32,384 nucleotides of DNA, taken from NCBI GenBank assembly GCA_013287215.1, contig JABDEH010000011.1, positions 1 to 32,384 on the forward strand, read 5' to 3'. Below are positions 1 through 8,306 of the stretch, one piece after another. The notes beneath the pieces were generated by a model. The model was given only the letters and a program-made list of their open reading frames with translations, made no database searches and was not told the DNA's origin. Source of the DNA: Chlamydiota bacterium (GTDB lineage Bacteria > Chlamydiota > Chlamydiia > Chlamydiales > Rhabdochlamydiaceae). How positions within the stretch are numbered: the stretch's first letter is position 1; every line of letters starts with the position of its first letter. Both the position numbers and the translations under genes were made by a program.

Positions 1-1
1 C

Positions 2-517
2 TTACAATTCTCCATAGACCAGCTCCAACCTGCTTCCAAAACCTTTGATCCTGCGCTTAAAGATTGCGCAGAGCGAGTAAAAGCGATGCGCCGCGCCAAC
101 TTTACCCCTATCAGTAAAAAAGAAGCGCGCGCGCCCTCGACGACGGTGAAGTCGCCTGCGGCGAACAACTTGGAAAAACCACACTTTCCCGCGCAAAAGG
201 AATTAGCGTCTTGTATGAAGCAACATCCACTGATTCACGATGACCAATGGCTGAGTGAGAAAAAGGTTGTTGTTGAGACTGTTGCAGACCGTTTGGCAAA
301 TCAAGAAGCATTGCCTAAAGTGGCAGAAAAGGGAGTCATGCAGAGTTTGGCGGATGTACAAGGAAAACTGAATCTTGGACCGGAACAGATGCCAGGATTG
401 CATCTGACTTTGACAAAAGTTGCACAAAGTTGCGCGCTAGGTAAAATACCTGAAGCCACGGTACAGCCTTCAGAATCGCGGATGACCCATGTAGACCTTG
501 ATCTCTTTGTCCCATAG
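2..517 (+). CDS. Unknown tandem-family protein, 5' end outside window (copy 1)
   Basis: This is the C-terminal 171 codons of a gene that begins before the window; the frame is open from base 2. It aligns over its whole visible length with the gene at 1025-1714, first through the shared LQPASKTFDPALKDC segment and later through a nearly identical tail (GKIPEATVQPSESRMTH). The next gene but one (1723-2919) shares only the N-terminal segment. No enzymatic motif, signal peptide or membrane segment is visible; the chain looks helical and charged. I do not recognise the family. Tandem lineage-restricted proteins of this kind in chlamydiae are often secretion substrates, but that is inference. The downstream side is a recombination scar: after the TAG stop the frame runs straight into the headless coiled-coil ORF. 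Confidence 0.75.
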   Translation, partial: LQFSIDQLQPASKTFDPALKDCAERVKAMRRANFTPISKKEARAPSTTVKSPAANNLEKPHFPAQKELASCMKQHPLIHDDQWLSEKKVVVETVADRLANQEALPKVAEKGVMQSLADVQGKLNLGPEQMPGLHLTLTKVAQSCALGKIPEATVQPSESRMTHVDLDLFVP

Positions 518-1009
518 GTATACCTAGTTCGAAGAGAGGTCGCTGAAGAAATAGGGGCCCGTTTTGCTCCTATCATCGCCGAAATGCAGCAGGTTGCAGA
601 AGATGCCGCTAGAAGATTGGATGCGCAGGATCGCTTGGATCAGGAGCGTTTTCAAGCAATGGAACGTGCTCTGGACGGACAAGAAAACCGCGAGAATATG
701 CAAAATGCTGTTGAAGCGCATATGACACAAAGAATAGAATCTTTGGAGCAAGGAATTGCCGAGATCAAACGTAGGAATACTTGCGTGAACGATCAACTGA
801 CCGTCCGGGAGAGAGATAATTATCAACTGCAGGTCAGCATCGAAGAATTAAAAGTGTCCATGAGGAAAAAAGAAAAAAGCTGGGTGGGCCAATTTTTCAC
901 AGCAGTGGCGGTCACCGGAGTTTGTATTTTGGCCACCTACGCCTTTGGGGGTCCAACAATTTTTCCGTTCGAAAAGGGCGCCGGAGTCGGAATTAAATTT
1001 GCTATTTAA
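518..1009 (+). pseudogene. Headless coiled-coil protein with one membrane segment
   Basis: The frame is open from directly after the TAG of the preceding gene to 1009. The first ATG, at 584, has no Shine-Dalgarno sequence, and protein-like coding (VAEEIGARFAPIIAEMQQVAED) extends upstream of it, so the natural start appears to have been lost. From 584 the product would be 141 residues: a long heptad-rich coiled coil (about residues 1-100), then a basic stretch (RKKEKSW), one hydrophobic segment (FFTAVAVTGVCILATYAFGG) and a short tail. This resembles membrane-anchored coiled-coil proteins, Inc-like or structural, but no family is recognised. Reading through the in-frame TAG would fuse it to the protein before it. 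It could still be expressed from 584, so pseudogene is the likelier call and not a certain one. Confidence 0.55.
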
Positions 1010-1024
1010 CCAAGAGGAGTATTT

Positions 1025-1714
1025 ATGTCGTCAGCACCGATCACTTTAGCCGTTCGTCGAGTACCAGAAGAAGATGAAGAATCGAACCAATCTCTCCGCT
1101 CTCTGACTGAATCTTTATTGAACATGATTAATAGCTTAGCCCCGGGATATGACCCTGCAACTCTGGGCGCCCAGGGAAAAAAGTGCCAGTCAAAGCTCCA
1201 ACAAATCTCCAGCCGCCAGCTCCAACCCGCTTCCAAAACCTTTGATCCTGCACTTAAAGATTGCGCAGAGCGAGCAATAGCGATGCACCGCGCCAACTTT
1301 ACCCCTATCAGTAAAAAAGAAGCGCGCGCGCCCTCGACGATGGTGAACAACACTGCTACTATAAAATTGGAAAAACCACATTTTCCTGCGCAAAAGGAAT
1401 TAGCGTCTTGTATTAAGCAACATCCATTGATTCGCGATGACCGATGGCTGAATGAGAAAAAGATTGTCGTCGAGACTGTAGCAAACCGTTTGGCAAATCA
1501 AGATGTATTGCCTGAATCGGTAGAAAAGGGAGTAACACAGAGTTTGGCAGATGTACAAGGAGCTCTTGGTCTTAGAGCGGAAGGGATGGTATCATTGCAT
1601 ATGAATTTGACAGATGCTGCACAAAGTTGCGCGCTAGGTAAAATACCTGAAGCCACGGTACAGCCTTCAGAATCGCGGATGACCCATGAAGACCTTGATC
1701 TCTTTGACCCATAG
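1025..1714 (+). CDS. Unknown tandem-family protein (copy 2, full length)
   Basis: A 229-residue protein with a good ribosome site (AAGAGGAG, 5 bases before ATG). The N-terminus is short and polar (SSAPITLAVRRVPEEDEE) and is followed by the segment SLxSLTESLLNMINSLAPGYD and LQQISSRQLQPAS, which recurs in the gene at 1723. The remainder matches the truncated copy at 2-517. No transmembrane helix, cysteine pattern or catalytic motif is seen. The short Ser/Pro-rich start without a Sec signal would be compatible with type III secretion, which is inference. The stop lies 8 bases before the next start, so the two genes are probably co-transcribed. The function is unknown. Confidence 0.8.
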   Translation: MSSAPITLAVRRVPEEDEESNQSLRSLTESLLNMINSLAPGYDPATLGAQGKKCQSKLQQISSRQLQPASKTFDPALKDCAERAIAMHRANFTPISKKEARAPSTMVNNTATIKLEKPHFPAQKELASCIKQHPLIRDDRWLNEKKIVVETVANRLANQDVLPESVEKGVTQSLADVQGALGLRAEGMVSLHMNLTDAAQSCALGKIPEATVQPSESRMTHEDLDLFDP

Positions 1715-1722
1715 GTATACCT

Positions 1723-2919
1723 ATGTCTGCAACACCTGTAGTTTTGCCCGCTCGTCGCTTACTCCTCCAAGACCCTGAAGAGGAAGCAGATGCATACAAC
1801 CAATCTCTCCGTTCTCAGACGGAGTGTCTGGTGACCGTCATCAACGCTCTAGCCCCCGGGTATGATGCTGCGCATCTGGGAAGCCAGGCGAGAAGGAGCG
1901 AGGCAAGACTGCAACAGATCTCCAGCCACCTACTTCAACCGGCCTCCTCATCCGCTGATCCGGCGCTGAAAGACTGTGAAGCGCGCGCGCGAGCTGTGGA
2001 CCGAACTAAATTTACCCCCTTTGCACGATGCGAGCGACTGAACAGAATGGAGCGCATGTTAGATGCAAATGTTACAGCGACCCTAGTCGAAGCTGGGGGA
2101 GAAGCGCTGGGAAAAGCTCTCAGCGCCGTCGGCGAAGCCGCTCGGACTCTTTGCAAAATGACTCCCGTCGGAGAGGACTGCGATAAGAAAGCAGTTAACA
2201 GAGGAATTTCCCTTCCTACCAAGATCCAAGTTTATTTTGCTGATTTGAGCAAAGCCTCACAAGAGGGATTTAATAGTCTCAAAGAGGAAAACCTAAAACT
2301 GGATATTCCCGCTGAAATGACAGAGCAATTTGCCAAGGATGCGATGTCGGTCTCAGTCGCAGGCATGACTTTGGGCGTTGGAAACAAGCTGAAGTCTCTT
2401 GCAAAAGCAGAGCTCAGGGTAACATTAAGGAACGCTGCCCTAAACCACCATCAACTCATGAAGCAAGAAAAACAATTGGTAACTTTTTTGGAGGGCACGA
2501 TACCTCCATTAGTGCCTCCTAGATATTTTCCGGAAAATATCAATCAATTTTTACTTAGTCCGCTGGAACATAGTTTTGCAAAAGATGGACTGCAAGCCAC
2601 CTTGCTTTATCAGCATTTGGAAAACCATTTTTTATTCGTTATTTTAAATGAAGCTAGATTTCCTTCGCCGTTTCGTGAATTAATTAAAAAATCGACAAAA
2701 ATGTCTGCTAGCGAGAAGGTGGCTATTCTTGTGCATGAAGCCGTTGATTTTGCTAATCTTCACGGTAAAAAGGCTCTCATCGGTGCTAATTCCTCGAAGC
2801 TCCCGCTCATGAAAGTGCTCGCTCAATCAGAGAGGCCTATCGAAGTGCTAAGTATGGGTGCTTTGGGCGAGCGATACCCTTTTACCGTCGCTGAAGTGGC
2901 CTTGAAAAAGACCAAGTAG
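1723..2919 (+). CDS. Unknown tandem-family protein, long version
   Basis: A 398-residue protein. Residues 1-105 are clearly paralogous to the protein at 1025 (NQSLRSQTE, INALAPGYD, LQQISSHLLQPAS, DPALKDCEARA, FTPFA). The remaining 290 residues are unrelated to it and contain an Ala-rich helical part and a Leu/Phe-rich C-terminal part. A conserved head joined to a variable body is a pattern seen in modular secreted proteins; I draw this from the three genes here and not from a known family. The start follows the previous stop by 8 bases with only a weak ribosome site, suggesting coupled translation. No membrane segment or signal peptide is convincing. Confidence 0.8.
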   Translation: MSATPVVLPARRLLLQDPEEEADAYNQSLRSQTECLVTVINALAPGYDAAHLGSQARRSEARLQQISSHLLQPASSSADPALKDCEARARAVDRTKFTPFARCERLNRMERMLDANVTATLVEAGGEALGKALSAVGEAARTLCKMTPVGEDCDKKAVNRGISLPTKIQVYFADLSKASQEGFNSLKEENLKLDIPAEMTEQFAKDAMSVSVAGMTLGVGNKLKSLAKAELRVTLRNAALNHHQLMKQEKQLVTFLEGTIPPLVPPRYFPENINQFLLSPLEHSFAKDGLQATLLYQHLENHFLFVILNEARFPSPFRELIKKSTKMSASEKVAILVHEAVDFANLHGKKALIGANSSKLPLMKVLAQSERPIEVLSMGALGERYPFTVAEVALKKTK

Positions 2920-2925
2920 ATATTG

Positions 2926-3819
2926 ATGGATAATCTCATCACTTTGTATCAACACCGCCTCCACCTCCCAAAAGCGCATTTTTCACTGATCGACCATGAA
3001 GATGCCATGGTTGCGACTGTTTTTAAAGTGACGCAGCCAAATGGCAAGCAGCTCATTCTAAAAATATGCTCCCGGGCAGGCGATTATTGGCGCGAAGCTT
3101 ATTTTCTCAAGCATTTTGCCGGCAAGCTGCCGGTGCCGCGCATCCATCAGCTGGTGCCTCCGGAAGAGGGGATGCATGGAGCGATTTTGATGGAATGCCT
3201 TCACGGAGAGCTTCTTAAAATCGCAGACCTTAGCCACAAACTCTCTTATGAAATGGGTTCCTTTCTCGCGCGCATTCATCTGGAGCGCGTCACAGGCTAT
3301 GGCGATCTTACACAACCAGACCAGTCGAGTTCTGATCCTCGAGTGCACTTTACCTTGAAATTTGAAGAAGGACTGGAGGAGTGCCGCAACCACTTGTCGG
3401 ACGTCCTGATGCAAAAATGCCGGCTCTATTTTGATAAGCATCTCGATCTTTTGCTTGCAGCGGACGGGCCTTGCATCATCCACCGCGACTTTCGGCCGGG
3501 CAACCTCATCGTAGATCATGGTAAATTGCAAGGGATCATCGATTGGTCTTCCGCCCGGGGAGGGTTTGCCGAGGAGGATTTTTGTCCCTGGGAATTGGGG
3601 GAGTGGTCCGCTGACCCTGCCTTAAAAAATGCTTTTTTGGAAGGATATGCGAGTGTCCGCAGAATTCCTGATTACCGTGACATAATGCCTCTTTTGCGTT
3701 TGAGCAGGGCGATCGCCTCGATAGGATTTACAGTGAAGAGAGGGACCTGGGAGTCAAGAAATGCCAAGATTTATCAGTTCAGCCGTCAGTTCCTTGACTC
3801 GCTTTTGAGTAGTCTTTGA
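2926..3819 (+). CDS. APH-family phosphotransferase (aminoglycoside/choline kinase fold)
   Basis: About 297 residues. The N-lobe carries a lysine in LILKICS (K46), followed by a helix with Glu (REAYFLKHF). The C-lobe has the Brenner motif HRDFRPGN (around residues 186-193) and the metal-binding IDWSSA about 16 residues later. These are the ATP-binding and catalytic parts of the APH/choline-kinase/homoserine-kinase superfamily. The substrate cannot be read from sequence; the family includes antibiotic, sugar and amino-alcohol kinases. A TTG three bases earlier (2923) is a possible start, but ATG 2926 is preferred. The gene lies only 6 bases after the long tandem-family gene and may share its transcript. 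It is not close to the APH(9)-like gene at 5427. Confidence 0.85.
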   Translation: MDNLITLYQHRLHLPKAHFSLIDHEDAMVATVFKVTQPNGKQLILKICSRAGDYWREAYFLKHFAGKLPVPRIHQLVPPEEGMHGAILMECLHGELLKIADLSHKLSYEMGSFLARIHLERVTGYGDLTQPDQSSSDPRVHFTLKFEEGLEECRNHLSDVLMQKCRLYFDKHLDLLLAADGPCIIHRDFRPGNLIVDHGKLQGIIDWSSARGGFAEEDFCPWELGEWSADPALKNAFLEGYASVRRIPDYRDIMPLLRLSRAIASIGFTVKRGTWESRNAKIYQFSRQFLDSLLSSL

Positions 3820-3837
3820 AGATAAATCAATGCAAAA

Positions 3838-4611
3838 TTATGCTACAAGAAATTCCGTTGCTTTCGCTCTCTCCGTCCAAAGGAAAGGTCGTAGGTCGTA
3901 ATTAAGAAGCGCATCCATTATTGAGCGAAAATTGGCTTCGTGCTCGTTATTTAGAAAAGCAAAAAGCTGTGAATTAGGGGGGCGTGTATCTTTTGTATCC
4001 ATCCATTTAAAAACAAGAGATTCCACTGCATCTTTATTGGGATGGTTTAATACTTCTATAAGCCGTTCCGGTGACCGGGTAGATTTGGGTATTGCAAAGT
4101 CAAACATGTGGTCATATCCGGTTTTTCCAACAAGTTTTATTCTGGATAAGTAGCGAACATTGATCTGATCCATCCAATGGGTGACATCTTCAAAAAACAG
4201 ATTGGTAATCAAAGGCTTGGCTAGATAGAAGAGATCATTAACAGCAAGCATTGCTTGGATGAGATTATGTTTTTTCAGAGGAAAGTTCATTTCATTGGCA
4301 TATATAGTCAGTTGATCTCCCTTTAATTGCACCCCAAAGCCCGCCAATGTAATTTTCAGCAACTCTTTGCGCTTTTGAGTGTCCATCGAACAGCCAGAAT
4401 TGATGAGATCATTGAGAATATAACCATCATCGGTCAGAAAATAGGCCCCATCTTCTCGTTTAATAAAAATTTGCAGATAATCATTATGACGGTCCAAATA
4501 CGGAGTGGTAATTTCCATCCATTGTTCGTCCACTTCTCTCAGGACGGTTTTGTCACTTAGCCACTTGATATGATTATCAATTAGCTTTTGAAGATTGTTT
4601 TTCATGCTCAT
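3838..4611 (-). CDS. DUF1828/DUF1829 domain protein
   Basis: 257 residues from the ATG that overlaps the upstream stop as ATGA. The longer open frame to 4656 would overlap the upstream gene heavily and lacks a ribosome site. The N-terminal half (WMEITTPYLDRHNDYLQIFI, YFLTDDGYILNDL) fits DUF1828, and the C-terminal half (residues about 125-230, with KTGYDHMFDFAIPKS and AFLNNE) fits DUF1829. Both are uncharacterised domains often found in phage, plasmid and accessory regions. ATGA coupling to the DUF6978-like gene indicates a two-protein module. The family assignment comes from remembered motifs. A toxin-antitoxin or defence role is inference. Confidence 0.7.
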   Translation of the reverse strand: MSMKNNLQKLIDNHIKWLSDKTVLREVDEQWMEITTPYLDRHNDYLQIFIKREDGAYFLTDDGYILNDLINSGCSMDTQKRKELLKITLAGFGVQLKGDQLTIYANEMNFPLKKHNLIQAMLAVNDLFYLAKPLITNLFFEDVTHWMDQINVRYLSRIKLVGKTGYDHMFDFAIPKSTRSPERLIEVLNHPNKDAVESLVFKWMDTKDTRPPNSQLFAFLNNEHEANFRSIMDALLNYDLRPFLWTERAKATEFLVA

Positions 4612-5114
4612 GCGAAGAGATCCATTTGAATGTGGGGCTTCTTTTTGATATTGCATAATTTCATAAATCCTTCAAGCATATGATGCGGTCGCTCCGATTC
4701 TGAAAAACCCTGTGGTATAGCTTTTGCCCACTTATCGTCGTATCCCTCTCTGTATAGATGTAGGTGAGGACAAGGAATCTCCTCATCATCTGGATTTCTA
4801 TGAGGCGGGCCGCCAATATCTATTCTAGCCAGGATTATAGTCCCCTGCGTCCGAAGTTGAAAGGTGTTTTTTTTCAATGCGATGCGCCCCCGTGTAATAT
4901 CCAATGTAAAGTCCCCGAATGTACCATCGGACTTAAGGAGTATTTTTAGGGATTCCCCCAATCCTGGATAGATGTGTTTTCTATCATCTATGCAGAACTT
5001 ATCTACTAACAATAATTTATCGGCTTCCTCTTGAGATAGAAGATTGCTCACAACACCTCTAACAAATATTAGAATATGAAGTCTAGCAGAAACGGTTGAT
5101 TTCTTAAAAGACAT
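4608..5114 (-). CDS. DUF6978-like protein, partner of the DUF1828 protein
   Basis: 168 residues, the first gene of a two-gene minus-strand unit whose stop overlaps the next start (ATGA). The middle contains a beta-rich stretch (FTLDITRGRIALKKNTFQLR, TIILARIDIGGPPHRNPD) and the motif CPHLHLYREGYDDKWAKAIP, a compact His/Cys/Asp-containing signature typical of the DUF6978 group as I remember it. No membrane segment or DNA-binding motif is visible. No Shine-Dalgarno sequence precedes the ATG. The CPHLHLYREG segment could form a catalytic or metal site, which is inference. It faces the small plus-strand gene at 5178. Confidence 0.65.
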   Translation of the reverse strand: MSFKKSTVSARLHILIFVRGVVSNLLSQEEADKLLLVDKFCIDDRKHIYPGLGESLKILLKSDGTFGDFTLDITRGRIALKKNTFQLRTQGTIILARIDIGGPPHRNPDDEEIPCPHLHLYREGYDDKWAKAIPQGFSESERPHHMLEGFMKLCNIKKKPHIQMDLFA

Positions 5115-5177
5115 ATGGTTGATGTAATTTCATTTACAAGATTTGGCTACTGCCCTACGGTCCAATAAAGGGAGCAA

Positions 5178-5354
5178 ATGAATATGAAAGTTGTCGTCGA
5201 GAAAACAATCACATCAAAAGAAGCACTGATTCAAGAGGCTTTTTGCTGGAAAGAAAAAAATCCCCAAAGTGGAATGTTTGATATACTGATGAAATGGGCA
5301 AGTGAGTGGCGTGACGGTCAAGTAATCAATACCGGAGTGCGCGAGTTAGAATAG
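5178..5354 (+). CDS. Small ORF, 58 residues, unknown
   Basis: The 312-base gap between the DUF6978-like gene and the APH(9)-like gene holds one convincing small ORF: ATG AAT ATG AAA..., 58 codons to TAG. A GGGAG ribosome site (5170-5174) is too close to the first ATG (3 bases) but well placed for the second at 5184 (9 bases), so a 56-residue product beginning MKVVVEKTITS is more likely. The sequence is charged and soluble, has two tryptophans in an amphipathic stretch (MKWASEWRDG), and ends VRELE. It is transcribed divergently from the DUF6978/DUF1828 pair. It could be a small partner of that pair. I do not recognise the family. Confidence 0.45.
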   Translation: MNMKVVVEKTITSKEALIQEAFCWKEKNPQSGMFDILMKWASEWRDGQVINTGVRELE

Positions 5355-5426
5355 GAACTTTCCTCCCGAGGCCGCCCACGCGATTTAGCCGGGTAAAGCA
5401 TCACATAAAAATAATACCATCCGACG

Positions 5427-6440
5427 CTATAGGACTAAGCCTTCATCTGTTTTGAATGCGATGTCTACCACACCTCGAGGTTCAAACATGCCTATGAACT
5501 GCTTGTACATTTCCTGTCTGTTATCGCCTCCGGTTGTCGTCATGAGCAGCGCCTGACCAAATTCGTTAATGTCTTCCACGATTCGTTCATGTCGATAATA
5601 GGCTAAGATGGCCCTATCGATCTTAGTCTTTCCGTAGCCCTGATAAAAAAACTTTTCCTCGTGCGGATTGTTCCAGATATTAGCCACACCTCCGCCAATA
5701 AACATGAGATCGCGCTCTTTGGGAGCCATGATAGGCTCATCCCAATCCACGATGTAGATGGCGCCATTTGCATCTATCAACACATTGCCGCCATGAATAT
5801 CGGCATGGCATAGCACGAATTCAGGCGCTTGTTCCCGGATTTTTTGGCTTAGCTGTTCAGCTCGATCTACCAGGCGATGAATGGCTAGCCGATGATCCCT
5901 CATAAACGTCTGTAATTTCAAAGCTGTTTCATCACCAGTTGGGTTTCCATCAATATGAGCATAGAGCAACCGAACGGCTTCTCGCCGCTTGGATGAATAG
6001 GCTTCTCTCCTGATCCGATCTTTGATTGAGGGCGGCACATCAAATTCATGAATTTGTCTCAATACTTTTCCCAGCGTTACCCATTGATCATCAGTTAGAT
6101 TATAGCAAAATCCGTTCTGTCCCTCGACAAAGGGATACACAATGAGGGTAAAGTCGTCGATATGCTGGGTCGGCCTGCCATGGATTGTTTTGATGGGAGG
6201 AATAATCTGTTGAATTCCTGAGCTGTGTAATAATGATAGTAGGGTCACGCTGATATCATGATGGTGGCCGCGCTTTAGCTTTACGAAAAAAGATAGCCCA
6301 TCCTGCGTATGAGCTTTATATACCGACGCATTCATATCTGCGCCTAAGGGAAGGAATGTAAGAGTGGCAATTGCGATACTGTAATCGGTGTTTAAGCAAT
6401 CAATGATGCGTTGGGGTGAAAGCGGCAGTTGTTCTATCAT
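5427..6440 (-). CDS. APH(9)-like (spectinomycin phosphotransferase family) kinase
   Basis: 337 residues, close in size to APH(9)-Ia of Legionella. The N-lobe has FFVKLKRG with the ATP-site lysine. The C-lobe carries CHADIHGGNVLI (around residue 212; catalytic Asp and metal-binding Asn) and IVDWDEPIMAPKERDLMFIGGG, an arrangement characteristic of the APH(9)-like branch and distinct from the HRDF type at 2926. It is the last gene of a minus-strand operon, and its ATG overlaps the racemase stop (ATGA). Spectinomycin modification is known for the Legionella enzyme; many relatives have unknown substrates, so the substrate here is inference. Confidence 0.85.
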   Translation of the reverse strand: MIEQLPLSPQRIIDCLNTDYSIAIATLTFLPLGADMNASVYKAHTQDGLSFFVKLKRGHHHDISVTLLSLLHSSGIQQIIPPIKTIHGRPTQHIDDFTLIVYPFVEGQNGFCYNLTDDQWVTLGKVLRQIHEFDVPPSIKDRIRREAYSSKRREAVRLLYAHIDGNPTGDETALKLQTFMRDHRLAIHRLVDRAEQLSQKIREQAPEFVLCHADIHGGNVLIDANGAIYIVDWDEPIMAPKERDLMFIGGGVANIWNNPHEEKFFYQGYGKTKIDRAILAYYRHERIVEDINEFGQALLMTTTGGDNRQEMYKQFIGMFEPRGVVDIAFKTDEGLVL

Positions 6441-7171
6441 AGTGGGAGTATACCGGTCACAGTTTTAGGTTGGAATGAAAGATGGACCGCTTCCTCAGCG
6501 TGCAGCAAAGTGGTGTCATAGACGGGAATCGTTGCATCTTCCGGTTTGATCAGCAGTCCCAATTCTGTGCAGCCTAGAAGAATCGCCTCTGCACCTTCAT
6601 TCTGAAGAGCCTGGATGATGTGAATCATCTCATCTTTAGACTGAGCAGAAATTTTCCCCTGGCATAGTTCTTGGTAAATGATCTGGTCGATGCGGTTGCG
6701 CGCGTGTAGGTCGGGCACGATGACTTCCAACCCAAATTTACTTTCTAACCGAGAGGCATAAAAACCGTCTTCCATCGTAAACTTAGTTCCCAGTAAGCCA
6801 ATTTTGCGGGCTTTGTTCTCGACGAGCACTTTTCCCGCGGCATCGGCGATGTGAAGAAATGGAATGTCGATCGCAGCTTCGATTGAGGGAGTGACTTTGT
6901 GCAGGGTGTTGCAGCAGAGAATGATAAAATCCGCGCCGGCATCTTGGAGAGTTTTTGCAGCAGCGCCCATTTGTTTGCCGATCTCGTCCCATGCCTCTTG
7001 ATGCTCGAGCTGAACGATAGATTCGTAGTTGACGCTGTAGAGAAGGATCTTTGCTGAGTTGAGATTTCCTAAGCGGTCTCTAACAGATTCGTTGATGAGT
7101 TTGTAGTAGAGGGCTGTGGATTCCCAGCTTGTCCCGCCAATGATGCCGATCGTTTTTTGTTGGAATGACAT
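6437..7171 (-). CDS. Aspartate/glutamate racemase family protein
   Basis: 244 residues, a usual length for the family. It opens with IGIIGGTSWEST (substrate-loop region) and carries the two cysteines expected of cofactor-independent racemases: CCNTLH (C86/C87) and GCTELG (C201). Members interconvert L and D amino acids such as aspartate by two-base catalysis. The YgeA-like subgroup has broad or uncertain substrates. The gene follows GrpB by 36 bases and overlaps the APH(9)-like gene by 4, so it belongs to the five-gene operon. A link to D-amino-acid use in the residual chlamydial peptidoglycan is possible, but nothing here proves it. Confidence 0.88.
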   Translation of the reverse strand: MSFQQKTIGIIGGTSWESTALYYKLINESVRDRLGNLNSAKILLYSVNYESIVQLEHQEAWDEIGKQMGAAAKTLQDAGADFIILCCNTLHKVTPSIEAAIDIPFLHIADAAGKVLVENKARKIGLLGTKFTMEDGFYASRLESKFGLEVIVPDLHARNRIDQIIYQELCQGKISAQSKDEMIHIIQALQNEGAEAILLGCTELGLLIKPEDATIPVYDTTLLHAEEAVHLSFQPKTVTGILPL

Positions 7172-7207
7172 AGGAGTTCCTTCTTCAGCGTGTATTGCTT
7201 CTTGGTT

Positions 7208-7720
7208 TCAGGGTTCATGGATTAGGCCATCGATTTTCTTGAAAATGGGTTCTTTGATCTTTCGGTAGAGGTCCCCTTTTTGGTCTGCTTCAAGGGCGGC
7301 CTGCTTTTTTAGTTCTGCATATTCTTGAACCGTTTCTGGGTGAGTGCGGAGATAATCTCTAAAGCTGATCAATCCTTTCCAGTCGCTGCTTTCCGGATAG
7401 GTCAAATGGACATGATATCTTCTCTTATCCTCTTCCGGATCGGGCAACTCGTGGATAAAATACAATCTGTCGGGGGTGCTAAACGTCGGTCTAAATTCAT
7501 AGCCAAGGGTTTGAAGCTCTTGCGAGGCAGTCTCCAGATCCTCTTTTTTGACGGCGATGGCGAGATCGATGATCCCTTTTCCGCCCAAACCGGGAACCGC
7601 CGTGCTTCCCACATGCTCAATGGCAAAAACATGTTGCAGATGTGGGGCAATTCTATTTTTCTCTTTTTGGAAAAGTTCAGGGAAAATCGGGCTGTAGGGC
7701 TTAAAAACGTATTTTTTCAT
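7208..7720 (-). CDS. GrpB/UPF0157 family nucleotidyltransferase-fold protein
   Basis: 170 residues from the ATG overlapping the GNAT stop as ATGA; an upstream start at 7744 would add 8 residues inside the GNAT gene. The motif HVGSTAVPGLGGKGIIDLAI (residues about 36-55) is the GrpB signature and the glycine-serine/aspartate part of the polymerase-beta-like nucleotidyltransferase fold. HVHLTYPESSDWKGLISFRDYLRTHPE follows, as usual in the family. Biochemical function is unsettled for GrpB proteins; some stand-alone and fused members suggest nucleotide transfer to small molecules or coenzyme A metabolism. It sits between an acetyltransferase and a racemase in the same operon. Confidence 0.9.
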   Translation of the reverse strand: MKKYVFKPYSPIFPELFQKEKNRIAPHLQHVFAIEHVGSTAVPGLGGKGIIDLAIAVKKEDLETASQELQTLGYEFRPTFSTPDRLYFIHELPDPEEDKRRYHVHLTYPESSDWKGLISFRDYLRTHPETVQEYAELKKQAALEADQKGDLYRKIKEPIFKKIDGLIHEP

Positions 7721-8304
7721 GATAAACCAGCTCGTTTTTGCCAATCGCTTGCCTTGAGTCGATAGAGAACATGCCTTTTTAGTGGATGGCCTTCCGGGAC
7801 GTTCGGATGATCGAAATCGTCTTTGGGGTCGCGATGCATGCCGAGCTTTTCCATGATGCGCCTGGAACGAAGATTCGCCGGGACAGTGAGAGAAACGATT
7901 TCGTCCAGATGCAACGTGTCAAAGCCATACTGAATCGAGGCTCTCGCTCCTTCTGTCGCGTACGCTTGGCCCCAAAATTCTGGAAGCAAACGCCAACCGA
8001 CTTCGATCGCCGGGGTAAAGTGCGCCTCAAAGCCAATGGGCCAGAGACCAATCCAACCGATAAAATCCGAGACGCCCGGAACGGATACTGCCCAAAGCCC
8101 CCATCCGTGATCTTGGATGTGTTTGATATAAACTTCCAAGCGGGCAGCGCTTTCTTCGCGAGTCAATGGACTAAGAAGAAATTCCATCACTCGAGGGTCA
8201 GCGTTGAGCCTAGCAAGCGGGTCCAAATCCTCTTGTCTCCAGGGGCGTAAAATTAGCCGCTGAGTTCTGATTGTGTTTTTAGCGTATTGGATAGGTTTTA
8301 CCAT
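7717..8304 (-). CDS. GNAT acetyltransferase, RimJ/RimL type
   Basis: 195 residues. The N-terminal TQRLILRPWRQEDLDPLARL is the typical start of RimJ/RimL-like GNATs. The acetyl-CoA loop GQAYATEGARA lies around residues 112-122, and LTVPANLRSRRIMEKLGM is the conserved last helix and beta-bulge. These enzymes acetylate ribosomal N-termini, amino acids or aminoglycosides. The position in an operon with an APH-type and a nucleotidyltransferase-type protein favours a small-molecule substrate, which is inference. Two bases separate it from the upstream SGNH gene, and its stop overlaps the GrpB start, so translation is coupled. Confidence 0.9.
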   Translation of the reverse strand: MVKPIQYAKNTIRTQRLILRPWRQEDLDPLARLNADPRVMEFLLSPLTREESAARLEVYIKHIQDHGWGLWAVSVPGVSDFIGWIGLWPIGFEAHFTPAIEVGWRLLPEFWGQAYATEGARASIQYGFDTLHLDEIVSLTVPANLRSRRIMEKLGMHRDPKDDFDHPNVPEGHPLKRHVLYRLKASDWQKRAGLS

Positions 8305-8306
8305 TT

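Noticed and set aside
7402-8250. Plus-strand and alternate minus frames over the GrpB and GNAT genes
   Set aside because: They overlap confidently assigned enzymes and show no motif.
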